This document shows positions 1-8,557 of a stretch of 64,000 nt of DNA, piece by piece (position 1 is the first letter of the stretch; the number at the start of each line of letters is the position of its first letter). The stretch covers positions 124,001-188,000 of the forward strand of contig JAIOYW010000006.1 in assembly GCA_021740915.1 (NCBI GenBank). Reading direction: 5' to 3'. Origin of the DNA: Ignavibacteriales bacterium (GTDB taxonomy: Bacteria; Bacteroidota; Ignavibacteria; Ignavibacteriales; Melioribacteraceae). Below the pieces are notes generated by a model, which ran no database searches, was not told where the DNA came from, and saw only the letters and a list, made by a program, of their open reading frames with translations. The translations under genes were made by a program, and so were the position numbers.

Positions 1-74
1 AAGTTATGTGCATAATTCATGATTATGAATTTGAATCCGGCTTGAATTTTGGTTTATTAAGCGCTATGGGTTAA
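1..74 (+). CDS. 3' end of an unidentified upstream gene
   Basis: An open frame enters from the left edge and ends with TAA at 72-74. It encodes about 23 residues ending ESGLNFGLLSAMG. The reading is plausible as a protein C-terminus because it stops just before the ribosome binding site of the next gene on the same strand, leaving about 24 nt between them. The family cannot be identified from so short a tail. It may be co-transcribed with the esterase gene at 99. Confidence 0.45.
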   Translation, partial: VMCIIHDYEFESGLNFGLLSAMG

Positions 75-98
75 CTTCGCAAATTAAAAAGAGGAAAA

Positions 99-830
99 AT
101 GCGAAGAGAGATACACAAATGGTATAGCCCGGCAATGTATAAAGAGATGGAAATTGCTGTTTACGGGCACTACGGATTTGCTTTGTTGATGTTTCCTACA
201 GCAGGGGCGGACTTTCTTGAATATGAAAGATTCCAGATGATAGATTCATTGCGTCCATTTATTGATGCCGGGAAAATTAAAGTGTTTTCCGTAAACAGTT
301 TTTTTAATGATTCCTGGCTTAACAAATCCATTTATCCACCGCATAAAGCTATCAGGCACGGTCAATGGAATCATTATATTGAGTCGGAAGTTGTGCCTTT
401 TATCTATTCGCATTGCAATGGACATGTTCCGATCGTAACGACCGGCGCATCAGTGGGTGCATATCTTGCCGCAAACATATATTTCCGCAACCCATTCACA
501 TTCCGGGGCGCCATCCCGATGAGTGGAATATACGATATAAAGTATTATTCCGGAGGCTTTTACGATGATACTTGTTATTTCAATTCACCTACTGACTTTT
601 TACCCAACATGACCGATGAGCGGACTCTTGATGAGATGAGAAAAAATATGGGAATCGTTTTAGCTTCAGGACAGGGTTCTTTCGAAGATCCGGGAGCAAC
701 GGTTCATCTTTCCAATATTCTCAGATCGAAGGGTATTCCGCATTACCTTGAATTGTGGGGACATGATATGCCGCACGACTGGTCCACCTGGCGCGATATG
801 CTTCCTTATTTTATTGGCAACAGGTTTTAA
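99..830 (+). CDS. Esterase-like alpha/beta hydrolase
   Basis: A 243-residue cytoplasmic protein resembling the putative esterase (esterase D / PHB depolymerase-like) group of alpha/beta hydrolases. The nucleophile elbow is visible as G-A-S-V-G with Ser118, and a C-terminal GHDMPHDW segment (His222, His226) is placed where the catalytic His would lie. There is no signal peptide, so it probably acts in the cytoplasm; the substrate is unknown. The start ATG is preceded by GAGGAAAA. It follows another same-strand gene closely and converges on the TrpF-like gene downstream. Confidence 0.75.
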   Translation: MRREIHKWYSPAMYKEMEIAVYGHYGFALLMFPTAGADFLEYERFQMIDSLRPFIDAGKIKVFSVNSFFNDSWLNKSIYPPHKAIRHGQWNHYIESEVVPFIYSHCNGHVPIVTTGASVGAYLAANIYFRNPFTFRGAIPMSGIYDIKYYSGGFYDDTCYFNSPTDFLPNMTDERTLDEMRKNMGIVLASGQGSFEDPGATVHLSNILRSKGIPHYLELWGHDMPHDWSTWRDMLPYFIGNRF

Positions 831-852
831 CCTGAATTAAATTTTATGACAG

Positions 853-880
853 GCTCATCTGCATTTCAGATGAGCTTAAT
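853..880. terminator. Hairpin between convergent genes
   Basis: A perfect 9-bp stem (GCTCATCTG at 853-861, CAGATGAGC at 867-875) with a 5-nt loop lies between the convergent genes ending at 830 and 890. Neither flank has a strong T run, so termination is inferred from position and structure only. Confidence 0.5.
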
Positions 881-889
881 CATTTAAGA

Positions 890-1561
890 TTATACAGAAC
901 CAAATCCCTCTGTACATTCATCAATGAATTTTTTAGTAAGGATTGGATCTTTCCTTCCGTCAGCGCCCTCAATCCCTGTATGGACATCAACTCCGGCAGG
1001 TTTTGTCATAAGGATTGCTTCCCGCACGTTTTGAGGATTCAGTCCTCCTGCAAGTATAACCGGTTTCGGTGATAATTCGATTAATGTCCTGCTGATAGTC
1101 CAGTCGTGAGTCATTCCGGTCGCGCCTGAAGCTCCGGTCTGCGGATTAAAAGTATCAGTTATATAGATATCAACCCAATCTGAAAGGGAATTAACTGTTT
1201 TTTTTAGTTCATTCAGATTATCGCCATGAACCACCAAACTTTTGAATATCTCAATATCGGGTCTGCTGTCTTTTATTAACCTTAGTTGATCCTTTTCAAT
1301 TTTGCCGTGAAGCTGTACGATTCTGACATTAAGTTTATCGCAGAAATCAATGATATCTTTCGCTTTATCAAGATAGGTTATGAGTACGGGTTTGTGTGGC
1401 TGCTTTATCTGACGGATCACATCAATAGCTTCCTCTTCGGTAATGTCTTCTCGATTTACCGGCAATCTTAATGGAAATCCCAGATATTCAACACCCATCC
1501 CCATCAGCATTTTGGCTTCTTCGGTATCAATAATACCTGCAACCTGAATTATTTTATTCAT
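890..1561 (-). CDS. Phosphoribosylanthranilate isomerase-like barrel protein (TrpF family)
   Basis: A 223-residue protein with the TrpF signature layout: N-terminal strand IIQVAGI, a QLHG motif, and the C-terminal phosphate-binding block AGGLNPQNV followed by PAGVDVHTGIEGADGRKD. TrpF isomerises phosphoribosylanthranilate in tryptophan synthesis and normally uses a Cys in the first strand (KICGL/T). Here that position reads VAGI, so the Cys appears to be Ala. The Asp-containing segment (DIYITDTFNPQTGASG) is present. No trp genes are nearby. It may be a diverged paralogue with another substrate, or a slow isomerase; fold assignment is good, function uncertain. Confidence 0.7.
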   Translation of the reverse strand: MNKIIQVAGIIDTEEAKMLMGMGVEYLGFPLRLPVNREDITEEEAIDVIRQIKQPHKPVLITYLDKAKDIIDFCDKLNVRIVQLHGKIEKDQLRLIKDSRPDIEIFKSLVVHGDNLNELKKTVNSLSDWVDIYITDTFNPQTGASGATGMTHDWTISRTLIELSPKPVILAGGLNPQNVREAILMTKPAGVDVHTGIEGADGRKDPILTKKFIDECTEGFGSV

Positions 1562-1851
1562 AATATTCTATTCGGATAATTATCTTTTCTAATCCCGGGA
1601 TAGCAAAACTAATTGAAATCCGGAGTATTTATTTTGTAATTATCTTCAAAACTTTGGTATTTCTAGCTCAAATGTCAAGAAAAATATTTACGGAGTCACA
1701 AAAATAACCGGCAATTACTTAAAAATTAATGTTTAAGATGGATATTCGATCCGATGTTTGATGGTAAGGTCATTATTGAAACACAATCAGTAAAAATCCT
1801 GACGGATTTGCAAAATAAACTGGTAAAAACCCATTTTAATAATACATTACC

Positions 1852-2544
1852 TTATCTGGCAATTCCGGTCAATTTGTATCCTACTCCGTGAACATTCACA
1901 ATTTCTACTTTTGGATCGGAACGCAGATAGTTTCGAAGTTTTACAATATAGACGTCCATACTTCTCGAAGTAAAATAATTATCAGCGCCCCAGATTTCCT
2001 TTAAAGCATAACTGCGGTTAAGTAATCCGCCTTCTGAAAGGCAAAGTAATTTAAGTAATTGCGATTCTTTGTTTGTGAGTTTTTTCTCGCTTCCTCCAAA
2101 ACTTAAAATGCTTTTTTCCGGGTAAAACTGATACGATCCGAGAGTAAATAAGTAAGATTCAGTATTCCCTTCCTGTTTCGCTGCCGATCTGCGGATTACT
2201 GCATTTATCCTCAGCATTAATTCCTCGGACGAAAACGGTTTTGTCACATAATCATCAGCGCCGGCTCTGAATCCTTCGATTCTGTCACCGGTTTGCGATT
2301 TAGCTGTTAGAAATATCACAGGTGTATTGTTGTTATCTGCTCTAAGTTTTTTCACGAAAGTTATTCCATCCATCTCCGGCATCATAATATCCACAAGCAG
2401 CAGATCGAAGTTTTTATCCATACAAAGTTCCAGCGCAGCTATCCCGTTATTGGAAGAAATAACTGCATATCCTTTAAGGATCAGCAGATCACTTAGTACA
2501 CCTGATAAATTTTGATCATCTTCCACTAGAAGGATATTATACAT
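1852..2544 (-). CDS. OmpR-family response regulator
   Basis: A 230-residue DNA-binding response regulator. The receiver domain (about 1-115) has the acidic pair E8-D9-D10, phosphoacceptor Asp52 in LLLVDIMMPEMDG, and the LTAK lysine. The C-terminal winged helix (about 130-228) has the KLTNKESQLLKLL and YIVKLRNYLRSDP signatures. Its start overlaps the stop of the upstream kinase gene by one base (TGATG), so the pair is translationally coupled and forms a two-component system. Likely targets include the divergent secreted-protein gene at 4229, by position only. Confidence 0.92.
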   Translation of the reverse strand: MYNILLVEDDQNLSGVLSDLLILKGYAVISSNNGIAALELCMDKNFDLLLVDIMMPEMDGITFVKKLRADNNNTPVIFLTAKSQTGDRIEGFRAGADDYVTKPFSSEELMLRINAVIRRSAAKQEGNTESYLFTLGSYQFYPEKSILSFGGSEKKLTNKESQLLKLLCLSEGGLLNRSYALKEIWGADNYFTSRSMDVYIVKLRNYLRSDPKVEIVNVHGVGYKLTGIAR

Positions 2545-4100
2545 CAGGCATCTGCCTTAAGAATTATTGTAAATACGGTTCCGTGATTTTCCTTTGAAGC
2601 AGCGCTTATTTTTCCTCCATGCAGTTCGATCACCTTTTTTGAATAGCTAAGTCCGATGCCATGACCTCTCACGGAATGAATGTCCCCATGCCTTACGCGG
2701 TAAAAAGAGTCGAAGATTTTTCTCAGATGTTCTTTTTTTATCCCTGGACCATGATCTCTGAATTCTAATATTATCTCTTTGTTCTCTTTTCTGAGGCTTA
2801 TATCAAGAACAGGTTTATCAGTAAAGTATTTTAAAGCATTTTCAATAATATTTGAAAATGCATTCATCAAATGCATTCTGTCACCTGTGTAAAACAAAAC
2901 TTTATCTGCTGAATGAATAGTTAAACTGCCGGACTTTTGATAAAAATCTTCCCGGAGTTGGTCGCAGAGATGATCCAGTAATTCGTTCAGATTAAAATTT
3001 GTATAATGTAACTGCAATTGCCCGTTTTCCAGCGCCGCGCTGCTTAGGACTTTTTCAACCATTTCTTTTAACCGCAAAGATTCTGCAGATATAATCCCCA
3101 GGTATTTATGTCTTGCTTCAGAATTCTCAGATAGGGTTGGCACATTAAGGGCTTCTGCTGCAAGATTAATTGTTGCAACCGGAGTTTTAAGTTCATGCGA
3201 AATATTGCTGATCAGATCATTTTTCAGATCACTAATTTTTTTCTGTTTTATCAGAGCAGCTATTACACCCGCAAAAAGCAGAGCAACTGTAATTACAATC
3301 AGAGCTGAAAATAAAAGCAGTACAGCGACCGAGGAGATCACATATCCAGATTTGGATGGAAAGTTCACACTAAGAATGTAATTGTTTTCGAATATTTCTG
3401 AGGGGAATATTCTTGCAGATATTTTTGAAGACATCAGCTCTTTTTTAGAAAATTCGCCGTTTTTGATCACAATACTGTCATTTTTCTGATCAAAGACCCC
3501 AAACGAGTATTCAGTATTCAGACCACGGCTTATAAGCTCAGAACGGATCAATGAGTCAAGATTAAGTTTTGATAAACGATCTTTAATGGATAAATTTTTT
3601 GATGCATAAATAAACTTATCAACCACACTCCTCACTATCTCAATTTTTCGGGTATTTCCGCTGTCGGAAGTCTGAAATGAGAATGCTGATTTATCAATTA
3701 CGGAATTTCCGTTTGTATTAATTATTACCTTTGTATGTAATCCGGCGCTGTCATTCTGAGAAGTCCGCATTTCAGAGATAATATTTTTCTCAATTCTGAT
3801 GTTTTTCTCAAACTTGCTGAGGGTGTCCCCGAAAACAAATGTATGGCTTCCGGATTTATTCTTGCCGAAAAACATCATGGGCGCCTTTAATGTATCCCTT
3901 ATCTCATCAAGTAATAATACTTTTGCCTCAATTTCATCTGTTTTGTCTGAGACAGAATTAATTGCTTCCTGCGCCGTGCGGTCGAATCTTTCGCTGTTAA
4001 TTTCAATTACGGTCCGGACCCAATACCACTGCATCGCAATCATCGATAGAATAACCACTGCGACTATGGATGTCAATATTTTAATATTTCTGCTGTTCAC
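2544..4100 (-). CDS. Membrane sensor histidine kinase
   Basis: A 518-residue HisKA-type kinase. The first transmembrane segment is at about 9-29, then a periplasmic sensor region (30-255), a second transmembrane segment (about 256-288), and a cytoplasmic kinase core. His302 lies in ISNISHELKTP. The ATPase domain shows NIIENALKY (N box), FRDHGPGI and GHGIGLSYSKKV. No HAMP or PAS domain is evident. The sensor contains HTFVFGDTLSKF (86-97), which resembles segments of the secreted protein encoded divergently at 4229. It is transcribed with the response regulator downstream. Confidence 0.92.
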   Translation of the reverse strand: MNSRNIKILTSIVAVVILSMIAMQWYWVRTVIEINSERFDRTAQEAINSVSDKTDEIEAKVLLLDEIRDTLKAPMMFFGKNKSGSHTFVFGDTLSKFEKNIRIEKNIISEMRTSQNDSAGLHTKVIINTNGNSVIDKSAFSFQTSDSGNTRKIEIVRSVVDKFIYASKNLSIKDRLSKLNLDSLIRSELISRGLNTEYSFGVFDQKNDSIVIKNGEFSKKELMSSKISARIFPSEIFENNYILSVNFPSKSGYVISSVAVLLLFSALIVITVALLFAGVIAALIKQKKISDLKNDLISNISHELKTPVATINLAAEALNVPTLSENSEARHKYLGIISAESLRLKEMVEKVLSSAALENGQLQLHYTNFNLNELLDHLCDQLREDFYQKSGSLTIHSADKVLFYTGDRMHLMNAFSNIIENALKYFTDKPVLDISLRKENKEIILEFRDHGPGIKKEHLRKIFDSFYRVRHGDIHSVRGHGIGLSYSKKVIELHGGKISAASKENHGTVFTIILKADA

Positions 4101-4228
4101 AATGTAAAAATAACAATCCTGAAATTGCTTTTAACTTTTTTAACATTTTTTAACTTAATATAATAGAACAATTTACACGAACTGTTGTCTAAATTGCAAA
4201 TACAAATTATTAATTCAAAGGAGTAAAA

Positions 4229-4963
4229 ATGAAATACCAGCTAAAAACTGTTCTCGCAATATTAGTAGCGGCAGTATCTTTTTCTGCTATTCTGAGCGCT
4301 CAGGAAAAAGACAAATCATTACAGGAAAAACTGAAAGAACTTAAAGGAAAAGTGGAAAGCATCACCATTAAGACAGATTCTGAAAGGCTTGAACTAAAGG
4401 GCGAGGAAGCTGAGGGTGCAATAAAAATTCTCAGCAGGAAATTCCCACCGTTTCATGAAATGATTTTTTCTGATGATGAGGCCGAAGGCAGACATGTTTT
4501 TGTTTTCTCGGATAGTCTTGAAGGGAAACTTAAAAAGAAGATGAAAAAGATCATCATTAACGGCGACGAAGATGAAATTATTTGGGATGCAAAAGACAAA
4601 TCAAAAAAGGGCAGGGTATTTTTCTTCTCCGACAGTTCAGGTGATAATATCCAACTTGATAACAAAAGAATTAAAGTGATGGTTACCGACGATGATGAAT
4701 TCTCCTGGACGACAGCCGATTCGGATAGCGGAACGGTAAAAAAAGAAGTGAATATTGAGATTAATGGCGGCGTGAAAAAATTAACAATCAAAACAACCAA
4801 AGACGGCAAAACCGAAGAAAAAGTTTATGAAGGTGAAGAAGCTGATAAGATGATTCAGGAGTTGGAATCAGGCAAGGATATGAAATTCGATATTAAGATT
4901 GACGATGAAACTGGCAAGGAAAAAACTGTAATTATTAAAAAGATGAAAATTAAGGAAGACTGA
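4229..4963 (+). CDS. Secreted acidic repeat protein, function unknown
   Basis: A 244-residue protein with a signal peptide (about 1-24, cleavage near LSAQ) and a strongly charged, Lys/Glu/Asp-rich mature part predicted to be beta-rich. A motif of the form HVFVFSDSLEGKL (89-101) recurs as RVFFFSDSSGDN (129-140), and a similar stretch occurs in the periplasmic part of the divergent histidine kinase. A good AAAGGAG site precedes the ATG. It is transcribed divergently from the kinase across a roughly 130-bp shared region and ends at a bidirectional terminator. It may be a periplasmic partner or target of the two-component system; that is inference. Confidence 0.7.
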   Translation: MKYQLKTVLAILVAAVSFSAILSAQEKDKSLQEKLKELKGKVESITIKTDSERLELKGEEAEGAIKILSRKFPPFHEMIFSDDEAEGRHVFVFSDSLEGKLKKKMKKIIINGDEDEIIWDAKDKSKKGRVFFFSDSSGDNIQLDNKRIKVMVTDDDEFSWTTADSDSGTVKKEVNIEINGGVKKLTIKTTKDGKTEEKVYEGEEADKMIQELESGKDMKFDIKIDDETGKEKTVIIKKMKIKED

Positions 4964-4989
4964 TCCGGAATATTTGTTTAAGTTATAAA

Positions 4990-5026
4990 AAAACCAGGGC
5001 TGGTGTCGCCGTCAGCCCTGATTTTT
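4990..5026. terminator. Bidirectional rho-independent terminator
   Basis: An 8-bp GC-rich stem (CAGGGCTG at 4995-5002, CAGCCCTG at 5013-5020) is followed by ATTTTT on the plus strand and by GTTTTTTT when read on the minus strand. It separates the convergent genes ending at 4963 (+) and 5105 (-) and can serve both. Confidence 0.85.
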
Positions 5027-5104
5027 AAAGGGAGTTATTATACTCACAGAGGTGAGTTCGTAGAGTTTGTTGATGTTTTCCACAAGAGGAAAATTTTCAG
5101 GAGA

Positions 5105-5470
5105 TTACATCCTGTCGCGTCGCCGGTCCGGAGCCCGCATTCTGTCAGCAATAAGTTTTTTGTACTTTTCTTTTTGAGCATCGTCCAGAACTTCTTCGAT
5201 AAGCGAATCAGTTTTCTGGGCTGATTTCATAAATTTCTCACGCATTGCTTCACGGTCACCGCTGGTGTCCATATTTTCACGAAGTTTGCGCATCTCTTTT
5301 TGCTGATCTTCAAGTATGACCTTAATTTTTGCAAACTGTGCTTCACTGAGTTTAAGCTCATCCTGCAATGATTTTAATCTATCTTCAATATTCATTCTGG
5401 GCTGGGCATTAACTGAAGCCGAACTGAATATCATTAACAATGCAAAAAGCATCATTATGAAACGATTCAT
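5105..5470 (-). CDS. Spy/CpxP-like periplasmic protein
   Basis: A 121-residue protein with a signal peptide (about 1-22, ending VNAQ) and a helical, heavily charged mature part. The segment KLSEAQFAKIKVILEDQQKEMRKL, its helix pattern and the C-terminal LDDAQKEKYKKL repeat follow the LTxxQ periplasmic chaperone family (Spy, CpxP, zinc-resistance proteins), though the motif here is LSEAQ. Such proteins bind unfolded or metal-stressed envelope proteins and are usually controlled by envelope-stress two-component systems, and one is encoded 1 kb away. The very basic tail (DRRRDRM) is notable. Confidence 0.7.
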   Translation of the reverse strand: MNRFIMMLFALLMIFSSASVNAQPRMNIEDRLKSLQDELKLSEAQFAKIKVILEDQQKEMRKLRENMDTSGDREAMREKFMKSAQKTDSLIEEVLDDAQKEKYKKLIADRMRAPDRRRDRM

Positions 5471-5547
5471 TTTTTCTCCGTAAATTTATTAACAGATATT
5501 TATTTGACAATTAAGAATGTTCACTGGTTTAAAAGGATTATCATTTG

Positions 5548-5790
5548 GTGTTATTATTACAGATAATTGGTACGATAGGGGTGTTCCTGATTGTTGCAGC
5601 TTATCTTTTACTGCAGACAAAAAAAATTGAAAGCAGCAATATTATGTTTTCAATAATCAATGGGGCTGGTTCTCTGCTGATAATAGTATCTCTGATCATG
5701 GAATTCAATTTCCCGGCTTTTCTTATTGAATTCTTCTGGCTTGGGATTAGTATATATGGAATAATAAGGAGTATCCGACAGAATGAATGA
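5548..5790 (+). CDS. Small membrane protein, CBU_0592-like
   Basis: An 80-residue protein made almost entirely of three hydrophobic segments (about 2-22, 33-52, 56-75), matching the small CBU_0592-type membrane domain, whose role is unknown. The GTG at 5548 or the TTG just before it (5545) could be the start; an AAAGGAT site at 5532-5538 suits either. Its end overlaps the next gene by 8 nt, so they are likely translated together. Confidence 0.65.
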   Translation: MLLLQIIGTIGVFLIVAAYLLLQTKKIESSNIMFSIINGAGSLLIIVSLIMEFNFPAFLIEFFWLGISIYGIIRSIRQNE

Positions 5791-6280
5791 GCAAACAATA
5801 ATTTGTGGAAAATGTGATTCGGAAATAGGCAGTGATTCAGATTATTGTCCGGAATGCGGGGCTTTATTTGTAAATGATGTATTCTGCCGCAGGCACAAAA
5901 ATGATCTGGCTTCAGGAGTATGCGTTATTTGCGGGGAGCCATACTGTTCCGGTTGTCTCAACTCAGTGAATAATATTTACCTCTGCCATGCACATGAAGA
6001 GATTGAAATATTTCAGGGTCATGCAAAGATAGCATCCGGAGATAATATTTATTGCCGTTATTTAATCGGGTTACTTACGGAAAATGACTTCCATCCGTTT
6101 TTATATAATCTGATGAGCAGCGCTCATACGCCAATCAGCCTTGCTGGACAAAGTTTTAATATTTTTGATGTCCGGGGAAATAATGTTAATGAATTAAAAG
6201 TAATGGTTCCGTTCGACGAATTTAATGAAGCATTGAAATTTCTTGAGGAATTGGAGGAATCGGGAGAAATTGACGGTTAA
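5783..6280 (+). CDS. Zinc-ribbon / B-box-like protein with DUF2007-like C-terminus
   Basis: A 165-residue soluble protein. The N-terminus holds a zinc ribbon (CGKC...CPEC, about 8-25), followed by a B-box-like cluster of Cys and His (CRRH, CVIC, CSGC, CHAH; about 35-71). The C-terminal part (85-160) has alternating strands and helices ending in a VMVPFDEFNEALKFLEEL segment typical of DUF2007-type putative signal-transducing proteins. It overlaps the upstream small membrane protein gene, suggesting a joint role at the membrane. Function is not known. Confidence 0.7.
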   Translation: MNEQTIICGKCDSEIGSDSDYCPECGALFVNDVFCRRHKNDLASGVCVICGEPYCSGCLNSVNNIYLCHAHEEIEIFQGHAKIASGDNIYCRYLIGLLTENDFHPFLYNLMSSAHTPISLAGQSFNIFDVRGNNVNELKVMVPFDEFNEALKFLEELEESGEIDG

Positions 6281-6311
6281 AAGTTGAGGGGGCAGAATAT
6301 AACAGAAATTT

Positions 6312-6350
6312 TCAACAGGCGGAAAGAAAAATCCGCCTGTTGATTTTGGT
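6312..6350. terminator. Bidirectional terminator hairpin
   Basis: A perfect 12-bp stem (6312-6323 with 6332-6343; arm TCAACAGGCGGA) with an 8-nt loop lies between the convergent genes ending at 6280 (+) and 6372 (-). It is followed by TTTT on the plus strand and by an AAATTT-type flank on the other side. Confidence 0.8.
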
Positions 6351-6371
6351 CAGAATCAATGTTTAATAATA

Positions 6372-7022
6372 TTAGTAAATAATATCGGTCCCATTTTTAC
6401 CGGATTCATGAATTTCCCAGAATTTTTCCGCAATCATATCCGGATCGTATCGCGGATCGTCCTTTTTTACAATCCCGCAAACTGTAACAGTCCCAACTTT
6501 TATTTTGGTCTTTTCCAATATTTTAGAAAGTGAATGGTTAAGATTTTTTATCCCAGCTTTCCCAATACCTAAGGAGGCAAAATCCGGTTGAGGATACATT
6601 GAAAAGCCGCCGCCGGTAAGTAGGATTGTCCCTCCTTCATCGAGCATCAGATTTTTCGCTTCCTGGGCAGCAGTAACAGCCCCTATAACATTCACCTTAA
6701 AATCAGTGATCAAAGTGTCTTCGCTCAAATCCCATAGCGATTTTTTAGTCATTGATGCGGCATTGTAGAGCAGAACATCAAGTCGTCCGTACTTGCTTAT
6801 CAGTGAAGCAAACAGGTCTCTGATCTCAAGTCCGGAGGATAGGTCGCATTTAATAAAATCTGCTTCAATTCCTTCTGCAGCAAGTCCCGCAACAAGTTCG
6901 GTCAGTTTTGTGTCATTTCGGGAGGACAAAACCGGCAAGAAACCTTCTGAAGCAAATTTTTTTGCGACAGCGTAAGAGATTCCTTTCCCGGCTCCAAGTA
7001 TAAGTATAATCTTTCTCGACAT
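6372..7022 (-). CDS. SDR-family oxidoreductase-like protein lacking the catalytic Tyr
   Basis: A 216-residue Rossmann-fold protein of the short-chain dehydrogenase family. The nucleotide-binding motif GAGKGISYAVAKKFASEG is near the N-terminus and the NAA-equivalent (YNAAS) is present. In the active-site region, where the family has YxxxK, this protein reads ASLGIGKAG: the Lys is kept but the Tyr position is Leu. It may therefore bind NAD(P) without standard SDR catalysis, or use another residue. It stands alone on the minus strand. Substrate unknown. Confidence 0.8.
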   Translation of the reverse strand: MSRKIILILGAGKGISYAVAKKFASEGFLPVLSSRNDTKLTELVAGLAAEGIEADFIKCDLSSGLEIRDLFASLISKYGRLDVLLYNAASMTKKSLWDLSEDTLITDFKVNVIGAVTAAQEAKNLMLDEGGTILLTGGGFSMYPQPDFASLGIGKAGIKNLNHSLSKILEKTKIKVGTVTVCGIVKKDDPRYDPDMIAEKFWEIHESGKNGTDIIY

Positions 7023-7200
7023 AAATTACCTGCATTATAAATTTTTATCAAATAACCTGAAAAGCAGCTATTTTTTTATTTTTGAAATGTATTTCTAATA
7101 TAAAAATTATCAATATTCCCTTGCAAATTTTATTGCTTATAGTTGCTGTATTTCACATTTTGCAGATTTTTCCGGGAAAAAATTGAGATTGAGGAAAAAA

Positions 7201-7641
7201 TTGAACACAATCAAAGAAATTCAGGAAACTCTGATATCGGAATTTGCCGATCAGATAGAATGGGAAGATAAATATCAATACCTTATCCGCCTGGGCAGGG
7301 ATATGGTTTCATTACCTGAAGCCGAGAAAACGGAAAAATATAAAATAGAAGGATGCCAGTCGCAGGTATGGATTAAGCCGGATTATAAATCAGGACGACT
7401 CAGTTTCCAGGCAGATAGTGATGCTATGATAGTTAAAGGACTGATCGCTATTTTGCTCAAGATATATTCAGGCAGGACACCCGAAGAGATACTAAACAAT
7501 CCGCCCGAATTTATCACCCGCATCGGTATCGATAAACATCTGTCTCCCACGCGAAAAAACGGGCTCGGGGCTATGCTGAAACAAATCAATTATTATGCCC
7601 TTGCATATAAAACAATGGAATCAGCCGGCAGCAAACAATAA
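7201..7641 (+). CDS. sufE: SufE-family cysteine desulfuration protein
   Basis: SufE accepts persulfide sulfur from the SufS desulfurase and passes it to the SufBCD scaffold for Fe-S cluster assembly. Visible hallmarks are the N-terminal helices, RLGRDMVSLP, and the active Cys in KIEGCQSQVW (Cys52 in this numbering), followed by the GLIAILLKIYSGRTPEEI and N-G-L-G-A-M segments. Length (146 residues) fits the family. A TTG at 7201 with GAGGA five bases upstream is preferred over an in-frame TTG at 7183, which lacks a good site. No other suf genes are adjacent. Confidence 0.88.
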   Translation: MNTIKEIQETLISEFADQIEWEDKYQYLIRLGRDMVSLPEAEKTEKYKIEGCQSQVWIKPDYKSGRLSFQADSDAMIVKGLIAILLKIYSGRTPEEILNNPPEFITRIGIDKHLSPTRKNGLGAMLKQINYYALAYKTMESAGSKQ

Positions 7642-7752
7642 TAAAAATTTTTTTCCCGAATCTGATATCTTACAAGATTTCAGCCGTGCCCTGTAACACT
7701 GGTGTTATTAGGATAACCGTAATAATATATTTATATTTTAAAGCTAAATTAA

Positions 7753-7829
7753 GGCGCGTTCGTCTAGTGGCTTAGGACGCCGCCCTCTCAAGGCGGAGAT
7801 CACGGGTTCGAATCCCGTACGCGCTACCA
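7753..7829 (+). tRNA. tRNA-Glu (anticodon CTC)
   Basis: A full cloverleaf can be drawn: acceptor GGCGCGT/ACGCGCT (with a G-T first pair), D stem GTC/GAC, anticodon stem CCGCC/GGCGG with loop CTCTCAA giving anticodon CTC, T arm ACGGG-TTCGAAT-CCCGT, and discriminator A followed by encoded CCA. The TTCGTCTAG start of the D arm is typical of tRNA-Glu. Confidence 0.95.
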
Positions 7830-7861
7830 GAATTCTTCGAATCCTCATTTAACCGGAAATA

Positions 7862-8557
7862 ATGCCCAAATTACAAAATATAGAGTCAGGAAATCAATCA
7901 GCCCCCATTGCAGTGAAAATTATGGATTTGCTGAGCGAATTATATCCGGAACCAAAACCAGCGCTTGAGTATTCTTCTGCTTTTCAGCTCCTTATTGCAA
8001 CAATTCTATCAGCCCAGTGTACCGATGAGAGGGTGAACATTGTAACAAAGACTCTATTTATAAAGTTTCGTGAGCCCGCTGATTTTGTCAATGTACCGCA
8101 GGATGAACTTGAAAAAGATATTTTCAGCACCGGTTTTTACCGTCAGAAAGCTAAAAGCATTAAAAATTGCTGCAGAGAATTAATTAGCGAATATAGCGGT
8201 CATGTTCCTCAAGATTTTGATGAACTCACAAAATTGAGCGGTGTCGGCAGAAAAACTGCATCCGTGGTAGCGGGGAATGCATTCGGTATTCCGGCAATAG
8301 CAGTGGATACACATGTAAAAAGACTCTCAAATTTACTTGGCTTTATCAAATCTGATGATCCGGAAAAAATTGAATTCCGTTTAAAGGAATTACTGCCGCA
8401 GGAATATTGGGTTAAGTCATCGCATCTCCTTGCCGCGCATGGCAGGAATATCTGTTTCGCAAGAAAACCAAAATGTTTAAATTGCATACTTGCTGATATC
8501 TGCCCTTCTTTTATTCCAGTGGCAGAAACAAAAAGGAGAGTTAAAAATGCCGGATAA
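7862..8557 (+). CDS. nth: Endonuclease III (DNA glycosylase/AP lyase)
   Basis: A 231-residue base-excision-repair enzyme that removes oxidised pyrimidines and cleaves the abasic site. The helix-hairpin-helix LSGVGRKTA carries the catalytic Lys131; Asp149 lies in AVDTHVKRL, with the same 18-residue spacing as Lys120/Asp138 in the E. coli enzyme. The C-terminal [4Fe-4S] cluster pattern C-x6-C-x2-C-x5-C is seen in CFARKPKCLNCILADIC. Its end overlaps the start of the next gene by 11 nt, so the two are probably co-translated. Confidence 0.95.
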   Translation: MPKLQNIESGNQSAPIAVKIMDLLSELYPEPKPALEYSSAFQLLIATILSAQCTDERVNIVTKTLFIKFREPADFVNVPQDELEKDIFSTGFYRQKAKSIKNCCRELISEYSGHVPQDFDELTKLSGVGRKTASVVAGNAFGIPAIAVDTHVKRLSNLLGFIKSDDPEKIEFRLKELLPQEYWVKSSHLLAAHGRNICFARKPKCLNCILADICPSFIPVAETKRRVKNAG

